Assembly (NCBI GenBank): GCA_964503455.1
Contig: CAZCZR010000018.1
Location: 1 to 23,929 of the forward strand
From: CAZCZR01 sp964503455
GTDB lineage: Bacteria > Bacillota > Clostridia > UBA1381
Direction: 5' to 3'
DNA length: 23,929 nucleotides
Shown: positions 1 through 7,075 of the stretch, in pieces
Position numbering within the stretch: position 1 is the stretch's first letter
Layout: each line of letters begins with the position of its first letter
The notes under the pieces: model-generated
What the model was told of the DNA's origin: nothing
Databases searched by the model: none
What the model saw: the letters and a program-made list of their open reading frames with translations, nothing else
Translations under genes and position numbers: made by a program

Positions 1-2211
1 CGGTGTTGCTGTCGGTTCCGGCGCGTCGGTCGGCTTTTCCGTTACTATCGGAGCGTCGCCCGATAATTCAACTACGAGCTTCGGAGCGTTGTCAGCATCC
101 TCCATTGAAGCTATATCATGAGTTCTTCCGGTGCTTGCCGTTACGATGAACGATACCAGCGAGCTGTTAGCGCTCAAAGCTTCCGTAAGAGCATCTTTTA
201 CATCTACCTCGATGTCCTGATAAGGAGCAACTATATCACTTGTTGCAGCCGGATACTTATCTGTCCATATCAATTCATCGTTTACCGTTGTTGCCGAAAG
301 GCTGTCAAGACCGTTTTTGAGTATTCCCGACTCCCATTCGTCTGTTGTGATCGCAAACGAAAGACCGGTATTCTCATAACGGGAATCAGACTCCTTATAC
401 GAACGCGGAGCAACCTTTATCTTCAGCTTAGCGCTCGTTATTGTCTGACCTGCAAGGCTTGCCGTGTCAAATCCGATTATGGTCTTTTGAGTCGGGCTTT
501 CCTTGTTTATCTTCATAGCTGTAGCTTCGCTGTGATCAACATCATCTTCGCTGTCTACATATGTATCCTGCGACGGTGTAAGTGTTATACCTGTCGAAGG
601 CTGCTCTGTAGGCTGCGTTGTGGGAATCGGCGTTTCGCCGCTGTCAACAGCATAGTATGCTACCAGATTGTCTATTTCCGCAATTGAGAAATAATTTGTG
701 CCGCTTGCGTTTGAACTCTGAACCGCAAGCATGGGGAGATTTGAAAGCTGCGTAGCGTTGTCGCCCGATGCTACATAATCGCCCTTGAACGGCTCGTCGT
801 CGTCAACATATACTCTGTATATCTGATCTTCTCCAAGCTCAAACTTTACAGTGTGCCATACGCCGGCTTCAACCTTTTTGCCTATAAAATCAGTACCGTT
901 GTCGCCGCGCGATATAAGCTCAACATCGTCATCCGTGCCGAGTACAAACGCAACGTTTCTGTACGCGCCTGTGCCGTCCGAACCGGTCTGTGTTCTGTCC
1001 TTAAGGAAGTACAGTCTGCCGGCTCCGCTCTTCGATGATGAAGAAAGTCTTACCGCAAACTCCATTGTCGATGCAACGCCTGTATCGGTTACGTCTACAT
1101 CGTTTGCTATCTCTATAACAGGGCCGCGTCCCGCCGTTGAATATTGACCCGCTTCAAGCGAAAGAATATTGTCGCCCTCAAGGTTCTGAACAATTCTTGC
1201 TCTTGATGCGCTGTCGGCGCCGTCCGATCTCGATCCGATATAATAGTTTATACCGTCAACCGTTGCGGGTTCTTCCTGAGCCTCTGTTCCCAACGATACA
1301 ATAGTACCTACCTCTGCCGAGTTAAAGTTATTGTTAAGTATCGTTGTATTGCCCGAAGGAACTGTGATTTCGGGAGCAGCTACGGGAGCCGGTGTCGGAC
1401 TGGGTGTTGCTGCCTCGCCTTTTGTTTCGGCTGCCGGTGTTTCGTCTGTTACACCATTATCCGCATTGTAAACAACAATGTTGTCAATTCCAACTATCGG
1501 GTAACCAAGAGGATGGGTCGCTGCTTTTTGAGCATCACCTGTTGCCGACGGATCCTGGAAATTGATCTGCGAAATACTTGTGTCGCTGCTTACGCCAACG
1601 CTCACGCCGTCCATATAAAGAGTGGAACCCGATGATGTTACAACCATCTTATAGCTGTGCCATTCTCCGGAAGCGGCAGTCGTACTATCGTTTGTTAACT
1701 CCATATCGCCGATAACAATGCCCGGACTATAAGTAACAGCCGAATCATCGGTTGCGTCCTGCAGCATAGCGTCAAACGTCAAGACAAGATCCTTGCCGTC
1801 GGCAGGCGTATAAGGTCCGTCAGTAAACTGAATATTTGAACCTCTTCCCTGATTTGAGAATCTTGCAACAGCTGTCGTTACATATTTATCGTATGTATTG
1901 TCAGCTTTTTCATTTATCTGGAAATATGATGAGTCATCGCCCTTGCTGCCTGTTGACATCAAGATGCCTTCAATGCCGTCGTATGTAGCGGCCTGTCTGT
2001 AGCTCTGGCAAAGTGTCGGTCCAATAGCTTTCGCCGAATCCGGCACTACTGTAGGATCATCTTCGTCAGTCTTGTATCCTACATTCTCATAGCTGTTGAA
2101 CGTATCCGACCACAGAACATCCGTAGCGGCGTCAGCGAATGAAAACGGAGTGAACACAGTCGCTGTCATAGCAATGGCACTGATCAAAGAAATTAGTTTC
2201 CTGTTCTTCAT
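1..2211 (-). CDS. Secreted multidomain lectin-like/DNRLRE protein (3' end outside window)
   Basis: An open frame of 737 codons runs from ATG at 2211 to the window edge with no stop, so the C-terminus is missing. The first ~27 residues form a signal peptide (basic MKNRK start, hydrophobic core, Ala-rich cleavage region near FADA|A). Residues ~30-245 and ~287-515 are two beta-rich segments resembling concanavalin A-like/LamG folds; each has a W-H-x-x-K/V motif followed by a Y-x-D-G/D-type strand. Pro/Thr/Ala-rich linkers lie at ~247-286 and ~520-535. Residues ~535-710 read like a DNRLRE/CBM96-type domain (start TPSQDTYVD, middle TIIGFDTASL, end KLVVEL). A second PT-rich linker (TEKPTDAPEPTATP) then leads off the edge, so another module probably follows. 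A strong GAAAGGAG site precedes the start. I infer extracellular glycan binding or wall attachment; a catalytic domain could lie beyond the window. Confidence 0.85.
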   Translation of the reverse strand, partial: MKNRKLISLISAIAMTATVFTPFSFADAATDVLWSDTFNSYENVGYKTDEDDPTVVPDSAKAIGPTLCQSYRQAATYDGIEGILMSTGSKGDDSSYFQINEKADNTYDKYVTTAVARFSNQGRGSNIQFTDGPYTPADGKDLVLTFDAMLQDATDDSAVTYSPGIVIGDMELTNDSTTAASGEWHSYKMVVTSSGSTLYMDGVSVGVSSDTSISQINFQDPSATGDAQKAATHPLGYPIVGIDNIVVYNADNGVTDETPAAETKGEAATPSPTPAPVAAPEITVPSGNTTILNNNFNSAEVGTIVSLGTEAQEEPATVDGINYYIGSRSDGADSASRARIVQNLEGDNILSLEAGQYSTAGRGPVIEIANDVDVTDTGVASTMEFAVRLSSSSKSGAGRLYFLKDRTQTGSDGTGAYRNVAFVLGTDDDVELISRGDNGTDFIGKKVEAGVWHTVKFELGEDQIYRVYVDDDEPFKGDYVASGDNATQLSNLPMLAVQSSNASGTNYFSIAEIDNLVAYYAVDSGETPIPTTQPTEQPSTGITLTPSQDTYVDSEDDVDHSEATAMKINKESPTQKTIIGFDTASLAGQTITSAKLKIKVAPRSYKESDSRYENTGLSFAITTDEWESGILKNGLDSLSATTVNDELIWTDKYPAATSDIVAPYQDIEVDVKDALTEALSANSSLVSFIVTASTGRTHDIASMEDADNAPKLVVELSGDAPIVTEKPTDAPEPTATP

Positions 2212-2231
2212 TCCTTTTCTCCTTTCAAATT

Positions 2232-2251
2232 TTCCCGGATTTTGTCCGGAA
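2232..2251 (-). promoter_or_regulatory. Small 5' UTR hairpin ahead of the lectin-like gene
   Basis: On the minus strand a CCGGA / TCCGG stem (extendable by a U-G and a U-A pair) with a CAAAA loop sits just upstream of the ribosome binding site of the gene starting at 2211. No U-tract follows, so it is not a terminator. It may affect mRNA stability or translation; this is structure prediction by eye. Confidence 0.35.
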
Positions 2252-2297
2252 TAAATAAGAATAATAAGTTGAAAGAATTCATACGAGCTCTTTCAAC
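2252..2297 (-). terminator. Possible weak terminator or 5'-end hairpin between the dockerin and lectin-like genes
   Basis: GTTGAAAGA (2297-2289 read on minus) pairs perfectly with TCTTTCAAC (2276-2268), giving a 9-bp stem with a 12-nt loop. It is followed by a T-rich but interrupted tract (TTATTATTCTTATTT). This could end the dockerin transcript. It also lies at the expected start site of the putative promoter at 2300-2329, so it might instead be a 5'-end stabilising hairpin. The stem is AT-rich and weak for a terminator. Confidence 0.4.
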
Positions 2298-2299
2298 CC

Positions 2300-2329
2300 A
2301 TTATATTCTTCTTAATTTTTGTGTTTGAA
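2300..2329 (-). promoter_or_regulatory. Putative sigma-A promoter for the lectin-like gene
   Basis: On the minus strand TTCAAA (2329-2324), an 18-nt spacer and TATAAT (2305-2300) form a plausible promoter just after the dockerin stop. The -10 is perfect; the -35 matches 4 of 6. The -35 overlaps a near-perfect palindrome at 2324-2340 that also spans the dockerin stop codon. Confidence 0.4.
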
Positions 2330-2331
2330 TA

Positions 2332-2916
2332 TTATTCAAACGAAGCAATATTGCCCAGATAGTAGTCAAGAACCATAACTGCATCCTGTACATTAATGCC
2401 GTCCTTCTTGTTTACATCTGCAGCTGTAGCTGCGGCATACTCATCGGTATCCTCCAACACGATATTGCCAAGATAATGGTCGATAATCGCTACTGCGTCC
2501 TGCGCGTTTATGCCGTCCTTGTTGTTTACGTCGCCGAGTGTATATGTTGCCTCGCCGCCGCCTACTTTGAATGTTGTGATAACGATCTGGTCAACATCCT
2601 CGCCGCCTACTCTTACTTCATACTCGCCGTCTTCAAGCGTGCCGCTCTCGCCAACCTTGGGCTTAACGGTGAAGTTGCCGTCAGCTTCCTGATCTATGTA
2701 GTAGATATTCTCCGCTACAGTAGCGTCGCTGCCCTTCTTTACGACAAGAATGGTGTACTGCTTGCCCGACTCGATTGTGGGTGTGTTATACTCTGTAACA
2801 GTATTTGTGTCGGGAGTATAAACAGCCTCATCGGCAGCCATAGCAGCTGTCGCTGTTGCAGCAGTCATAGCCGAAACCACTGCGAATGCCAAAAATACTT
2901 TCTTTAAAGATTTCAT
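2332..2916 (-). CDS. Small secreted protein with C-terminal dockerin-like repeat pair
   Basis: The 194-residue product has a signal peptide (MKSLKKVFLAF..., Ala/Thr-rich core, likely cleavage after AAMA at ~27). A beta-rich module of unassigned function follows at ~45-120, containing GKQYTILVVK, NIYYID and a DGEYEVRVGG-like stretch. Residues ~127-194 are two dockerin-type 22-residue repeats, GDVNNKDGINAQDA..DHYLGN and ADVNKKDGINVQDA..DYYLGN. Known dockerins bind cohesins in cellulosome-like complexes through two calcium loops. Here each loop has Asp at position 1, Asn at 3, Lys at 5, Asp at 6 and Asp at 12, so the usual position-5 acidic residue is replaced by lysine. No enzyme domain is present. 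It lies directly upstream of the lectin-like gene and has its own promoter and structured leader. The start has a GGGG-type ribosome site 12 nt upstream. Confidence 0.85.
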   Translation of the reverse strand: MKSLKKVFLAFAVVSAMTAATATAAMAADEAVYTPDTNTVTEYNTPTIESGKQYTILVVKKGSDATVAENIYYIDQEADGNFTVKPKVGESGTLEDGEYEVRVGGEDVDQIVITTFKVGGGEATYTLGDVNNKDGINAQDAVAIIDHYLGNIVLEDTDEYAAATAADVNKKDGINVQDAVMVLDYYLGNIASFE

Positions 2917-2956
2917 TGTTTTTTTGACCCCTTTTCTAAATAGATTTTTTTGTTTT

Positions 2957-3012
2957 CGGGATATTCCTCACAGGCACAGCCGCGCACCGAAGGATTTACA
3001 GCGCATATCCCG
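2957..3012 (-). promoter_or_regulatory. Structured 5' UTR element of the dockerin gene
   Basis: In the leader RNA CGGGATAT (3012-3005) pairs perfectly with ATATCCCG (2964-2957), closing a 40-nt interior. Inside, GCGC can pair with GCGC around a CCUUCGG-containing loop. It lies between the promoter and the ribosome site. It does not match a riboswitch class that I recognise; treat it as an unassigned cis-regulatory RNA candidate. Confidence 0.4.
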
Positions 3013-3044
3013 CTCACGCTCACTTGTTACATTCATACAATTAC

Positions 3045-3073
3045 ATTATAAACTAAATCCAATAATTTTTCAA
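3045..3073 (-). promoter_or_regulatory. Sigma-A promoter of the dockerin gene
   Basis: TTGAAA (3073-3068), a 17-nt spacer and a perfect TATAAT (3050-3045) are present on the minus strand, in AT-rich DNA after spoIIE. The predicted start near 3038 gives a 5' UTR of about 120 nt containing the hairpin at 2957-3012. Confidence 0.75.
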
Positions 3074-3158
3074 TCAATTTTTAATCTTTTCTTCAAACTT
3101 TGTTAAAACCGCACAAATACCCTTATATATTTTATGTATATTGTACAAAATGCCCTTT

Positions 3159-5459
3159 TTACAGCTCGTACACCCTCAATACGGCAGCCGTCATATCATC
3201 GGAAGCGAAGCCGCCGTTCTTCTCATATGCCGCCATGACTATATCCTTTGCCGGATCGGGTGTTTTTGCCGTTATTTTAAGGAGCCTGTTTTTAAGCGTT
3301 TCGCCGCGCATACCCGCGTCCGCGATCCCGTCGGACATCATCAGTATCACATCTCCGTCGGAGAAGATGCGCTTTTGCGGCAGGGGAGATATATTCTCCG
3401 CCACCCCCGCGGGCATATTCTGCGACAGAAGCGTTTCCGCGGTTCTGTTTCTGCGCACATAGCTTTCGGCGCTGCCCACCTTATAAAACTCCGCCGCGCC
3501 CGTCATAAGGTCAAAACAGAGCAGGTCTATTGTTGTGAACATATCGCTTTCCATTTTCAAAAGCAAGGTGGAATTCATCATTTCCACCGCTGTCGCGGGC
3601 GTGATCCCGGAGCGAAGAAATTCCTTTAGCATGACCGCCGTCATATAGCTTTCGCGGCAGGCGTTTTTGCCGCTGCCCATGCCGTCGCAGATTATAATGT
3701 ATTCCATATAGTTGTCCGTTTTGAAATGTATGAGGCTGTCGCCGCTCATATCGCTGCCCGTTTTGCTTAGCTTATAGCCGGAAAAATCCGCCGTATATCT
3801 CGGCGCGGGAACAAATCTAAGCACCCCGCCGCCGACGCCGCAGTCAAAGCGTATCGGCCGTTCAAGCGCTCTTGACAGCGCATCCTCTATGCGTTTCCCG
3901 TCGGCTCCCAGCTCTACCGTAAGGTATATTTCGATATTTCCCGTACCGTTTTCGAGTATGCTTATCTCGTACACGGCAATGCCGGACTTGTCCAATTCCT
4001 CGGCGGCAGCGGTTTCGTACTCGGGCATAAATGAAAAGCCGCTTTTTATATCGGAGGACATACCCTCTATAACCGCCGCAAACTCGCTGTACTGTCTTGC
4101 GACTATATCCCGCGCAAATTCAGCCTCGCCCATACGCTGCCTGTCCTTTTTGAACAGCCTGTACACATGAGTCATTTCCGCAGCCATTTTATCGCAGCGC
4201 GAGCATCTGTCGCGAAAAGAAAGCGGCATACTGCCCACGGTACATTTCCCCTTTTGCTCCATGCTCGAAAGGATATTTATCATATACTTATATGTAGTCG
4301 GGAAATCCGTTTTCCAGCACTTTTTGCTCATCGCGCAGCCCTCGCATACCGCCGACGCCGCCCGCTCAAATATTTTTGCCGTGTCCATGCTGTACATATT
4401 CCGGCGTTTGGCGGAAATGCTGACAAAGCTTTTTTCAAGCTCCCTGAAAGCATGGGCGGCGCTGTCAAGCTTGACGGCAAGATAATCCTTCAGCTTCCTG
4501 TCGCGCTTGATGACCTCCGCATGAAATGACTTCGCAAAGAACACCGACACCATATCATGCACCCTGTTCGGCACAAGCACGAATATCACTGCCGACAGTA
4601 TCACCTCCGTCGCCTGAAGCGGCACTCCGAGCGTATCGCCCGTATACAAAAGCGTCACCACCATACTGCTCATAAATCCCAGCGCCGCGCCGTATTTGCC
4701 GTATGCCTTCAATAAATTCCCGAATAATCCCGCAAGACCGTACAGTCCCATAAGCACCACCGCGGACGCCTCGTTAAGACTGCATACAAGTCCGACCGCC
4801 ATTGCGCCGCTTCCGGCAGCGGCAAGTCCCGTATTCAGCGCCACAGCCATCACGAACAGACACGCCGCTATATTCGCCGCGCTTATCCCGAACGGCAGCC
4901 GCACCCCGCGCAGTCCCGTAACATACACGCCCACGCATATGCAAAACGACACTATCTCCTCGCCGCTTACCATAGTGCGCGCGCCGCTTTTCGTCATTAT
5001 CCCGTCAGCGCGCCCGAATACTATGTACATCACTGCCGAAAGTATGCTTTCGACCGCAAGCAGCATCACATCGTATATCCCGCCGCTTACGCACAGCATG
5101 ACTGCCGCGCCGCTTATAAGCAGGCTTCCTCCGCATACCATTGACGATATGACTCTGCTCCTCGATCCGACTATGCCGGAATACAGCCAGAATATCACCA
5201 TTGCCGACAAATATTTCAGCGTCTGCATCCCCGCATGAACGCTCATCAGTCCGCCTATCGCCGCTATCAGCCCCAAATACCCCGCTCTTTTGTCAAACAC
5301 CGCCGCAAACATCGCCATGGCAAACGGATGCGCTCCCAGTACCGACGCCCTTCCCGCCAGAAACAGCAGTCCCGTTTTCGCAATATCTCCCGTCCTCGGA
5401 AGCCGGAGTCTCATTCCCTCAAACGCCGTCCGCGCGCCGGCGGTTCTTAATTCTCCCAT
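3159..5459 (-). CDS. spoIIE: Stage II sporulation protein E (SpoIIE), PP2C-type serine phosphatase
   Basis: In Bacillus, SpoIIE dephosphorylates SpoIIAA in the forespore to release sigma-F, and it sits at the polar septum with FtsZ. The 766-residue product fits (family about 800). Residues ~30-305 are a run of roughly ten hydrophobic membrane segments. A central region (~310-530) carries clustered cysteines (C372, C375, C381, C406, C419, C422). The C-terminal PP2C domain shows the metal-binding acidic motifs CDGMGSG (D592), SDGIADA (D710) and DDMT (D754-D755). The open frame extends 63 codons upstream, but that stretch runs through the promoter and terminator region, so I chose ATG at 5459. 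GTG at 5468 is an alternative; a GAAAGGA site lies upstream of both. It has its own promoter and lies downstream of the rplQ terminator, so it is not part of the ribosomal operon. Confidence 0.93.
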   Translation of the reverse strand: MGELRTAGARTAFEGMRLRLPRTGDIAKTGLLFLAGRASVLGAHPFAMAMFAAVFDKRAGYLGLIAAIGGLMSVHAGMQTLKYLSAMVIFWLYSGIVGSRSRVISSMVCGGSLLISGAAVMLCVSGGIYDVMLLAVESILSAVMYIVFGRADGIMTKSGARTMVSGEEIVSFCICVGVYVTGLRGVRLPFGISAANIAACLFVMAVALNTGLAAAGSGAMAVGLVCSLNEASAVVLMGLYGLAGLFGNLLKAYGKYGAALGFMSSMVVTLLYTGDTLGVPLQATEVILSAVIFVLVPNRVHDMVSVFFAKSFHAEVIKRDRKLKDYLAVKLDSAAHAFRELEKSFVSISAKRRNMYSMDTAKIFERAASAVCEGCAMSKKCWKTDFPTTYKYMINILSSMEQKGKCTVGSMPLSFRDRCSRCDKMAAEMTHVYRLFKKDRQRMGEAEFARDIVARQYSEFAAVIEGMSSDIKSGFSFMPEYETAAAEELDKSGIAVYEISILENGTGNIEIYLTVELGADGKRIEDALSRALERPIRFDCGVGGGVLRFVPAPRYTADFSGYKLSKTGSDMSGDSLIHFKTDNYMEYIIICDGMGSGKNACRESYMTAVMLKEFLRSGITPATAVEMMNSTLLLKMESDMFTTIDLLCFDLMTGAAEFYKVGSAESYVRRNRTAETLLSQNMPAGVAENISPLPQKRIFSDGDVILMMSDGIADAGMRGETLKNRLLKITAKTPDPAKDIVMAAYEKNGGFASDDMTAAVLRVYEL

Positions 5460-5501
5460 CTGTTCCACAAATCCTTTCAAATTTTTGGTATATTTTACCA
5501 C

Positions 5502-5548
5502 ATTATACCATATATATGATGCGGATGCTGTCGAAACACGGTGTCGTA
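5502..5548 (-). promoter_or_regulatory. spoIIE promoter with two Spo0A-box-like sites
   Basis: A TATAAT -10 (5507-5502 on minus) has no normal -35. Centred near -35 instead is TTCGACA (5535-5529), an exact fit to the 0A box TGNCGAA in reverse. A second copy, TACGACA (5548-5542), lies 13 bp further upstream with one mismatch. Spo0A~P-activated sigma-A promoters such as Bacillus spoIIE and spoIIG are built this way. Activation here is inferred. Confidence 0.65.
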
Positions 5549-5595
5549 TACTGGGATACTTCTCTAAGAATATGATACTATACGCCAAAAATCGG

Positions 5596-5632
5596 CAAAA
5601 AAATATCCCCTCCGTTTCCGAAAGGGATATTG
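5596..5632 (-). terminator. Intrinsic terminator after rplQ
   Basis: On the minus strand AATATCCC (5631-5624) pairs with GGGATATT (5609-5602) around a 14-nt loop and runs straight into a T tract. It starts 13 nt after the rplQ stop and closes the S10-spc-alpha cluster, separating it from spoIIE. Confidence 0.85.
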
Positions 5633-5644
5633 TTAATGCGCTGA

Positions 5645-5986
5645 TCAAACCAATTCGATAACAGCCATGGGAGCGCCGTCGCCGCGGCGGGGGCCCGTCT
5701 GGATTATCCTTGTATAACCGCCGTTTCTGTCCGCATACTCGGGTGCGATCTCAGCAAAAAGCTTTGTAACTACATCTTCCTTGGTGATGTAAGCCAATGC
5801 TTGACGGCGGGAATGTAATGTGTTCGTCTTGCCGAGAGTAATCATCTTCTCAGCCATGCTTCTTGTTTCCTTTGCTCTTGTAAGAGTTGTTTCTATCTTA
5901 CCGTTCTCCAGCAAAGCAGTCACAAGGCTGCGCATCAAAGCTCTTCTCTCGTCGGTAGCACGTCCTAACTTTCTTGTTCCCGGCAT
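5645..5986 (-). CDS. rplQ: 50S ribosomal protein L17
   Basis: L17 is a large-subunit protein near the tunnel exit. The 113-residue product begins MPGTRKLGRATDERRALMRS and has the family LLENGKIETTLTRAKETR stretch at ~27-45. Length is near the usual 115-120. ATG at 5986 follows an ideal AGGAGG site. It is the last gene of the alpha block, 22 nt after rpoA, and is followed at once by an intrinsic terminator. The ECF-transporter or rplM-rpsI genes that often come next in Bacillota are not here. Confidence 0.98.
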   Translation of the reverse strand: MPGTRKLGRATDERRALMRSLVTALLENGKIETTLTRAKETRSMAEKMITLGKTNTLHSRRQALAYITKEDVVTKLFAEIAPEYADRNGGYTRIIQTGPRRGDGAPMAVIELV

Positions 5987-6008
5987 TTTCTTACCTCCTA
6001 TACGATAA

Positions 6009-6953
6009 TTATTCTTCTTCCTTCTTCAAAAGGAGACCCAATCCGCTTAATTTGTTAATAACCTCTTCAAGCGACTTTCTGCCCAGGTTTCTTACCTTCA
6101 TCATGTCCTCCTCGGACTTGTTTGTAAGATCCTCCACTGTGTTGATGCCCGCGCGCTTCAAGCAATTGTAGGAACGCACCGACAGATCCAGCTCTTCTAT
6201 AGTCATTTCAAGAACCTTTTCCTTTTTGCTCTCTTCCTTTTCAACGATAATTTCAGCGTTCTTCGCCTCATCGGAAAGATCCACAAAAAGTCTGAGCAGA
6301 TCGTTCAAAAGCTTAGCCGCCCAGCTGACAGCCTCGTTCGGCCTGATCGTTTCGTTTGTTTCGATTTCGATCGTAAGCTTTTCTCTGTCCGAATACTGAC
6401 CTACTCTCGTATTCTCGACGTTATAGCGCACCTTTTTAACGGGCGTGTAGATCGAGTCAACGGGAATAACTCCTATTACGGTTTGGAAACTCTGCTTATT
6501 CTTTTCAGCCGAAATATAGCCTCTGCCCTTTGACAGAGTTATTTCCATATATAATCTCGCATCCTCGTTAAGAGTAGCGATATGAAGATCAGGGTTGAAT
6601 ATCTCAACATCGCCATCGCACTTGATATCGCCCGCCTTTATCTCGCAGGCGCCCTTCGCTTCGATATATACGGTTTTTGGCATATCTGTATACAGCTTTA
6701 TGGCAAGCTTTTTAATATTTAATATGATTTCCGTAACATCTTCCTTTACACCGGGAATTGTCGAAAATTCATGGTTTACTCCTTCTATCTTGATGGACGT
6801 TGCCGCAGCGCCCGGCAATGATGAAAGAAGTATTCTGCGCAACGAGTTGCCCAGAGTGGTGCCATAGCCTCTTTCCAAAGGTGATATGACAAATACGCCT
6901 TTTGAATCGCTTTCTTCGATACATTCGACGATCGGCTTTTCCATTTCTATCAT
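6009..6953 (-). CDS. rpoA: DNA-directed RNA polymerase subunit alpha
   Basis: RpoA dimerises to nucleate RNA polymerase assembly, and its C-terminal domain contacts UP elements and activators. The 314-residue product has the N-terminal assembly domain at ~1-230, with the hallmark LERGYGTTLGNSLRRILLSS near residues 26-45. A charged linker follows (KEESKKEK), then a helix-hairpin-helix C-terminal domain (ELDLSVRSYNCLKRAGI, VRNLGRKSLEEV). I take ATG at 6953, 10 nt after AGGAGG; an in-frame TTG two codons upstream (6959) sits too close to that site. It follows rpsD after a 122-bp spacer that holds a hairpin flanked by direct repeats, and precedes rplQ. Confidence 0.97.
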   Translation of the reverse strand: MIEMEKPIVECIEESDSKGVFVISPLERGYGTTLGNSLRRILLSSLPGAAATSIKIEGVNHEFSTIPGVKEDVTEIILNIKKLAIKLYTDMPKTVYIEAKGACEIKAGDIKCDGDVEIFNPDLHIATLNEDARLYMEITLSKGRGYISAEKNKQSFQTVIGVIPVDSIYTPVKKVRYNVENTRVGQYSDREKLTIEIETNETIRPNEAVSWAAKLLNDLLRLFVDLSDEAKNAEIIVEKEESKKEKVLEMTIEELDLSVRSYNCLKRAGINTVEDLTNKSEEDMMKVRNLGRKSLEEVINKLSGLGLLLKKEEE

Positions 6954-6972
6954 TTCCAAGAACCCTCCTTAT

Positions 6973-7040
6973 AACAATCCTGTATTTGCCCGCCGCGGAA
7001 ACCCCGTGTCTCCGCCGCAAGCCAATAATCCTGTATATGC
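6973..7040 (-). repeat. 17-bp imperfect direct repeats flanking a GC-rich hairpin in the rpsD-rpoA spacer
   Basis: On the plus strand AACAATCCTGTATTTGC (6973-6989) and AATAATCCTGTATATGC (7024-7040) agree at 15 of 17 positions. Between them GCGGA (6995-6999) pairs with TCCGC (7011-7015). The spacer has no gene. It may be an mRNA processing or regulatory element, or the trace of a small insertion. Confidence 0.5.
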
Positions 7041-7075
7041 TGTTTCCACTTCTAACCGAGGGTAGTATACATCTA

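Noticed and set aside
118..687. Plus-strand open frame of 189 codons
   Set aside because: It lies antisense to the fully open lectin-like frame, is rich in Arg/Cys/Tyr/Ile without domain features, and has no ribosome site.
2957..3012. Possible hammerhead ribozyme in the dockerin leader (CGAAA after a stem)
   Set aside because: The required CUGAUGA core is absent; only a CUGUGAG string is present, so the catalytic core cannot form.
5459..5648. N-terminal extension of SpoIIE to 5648
   Set aside because: It would overlap the rplQ end, the intrinsic terminator and the promoter with Spo0A-like sites; the residues are not conserved-looking.
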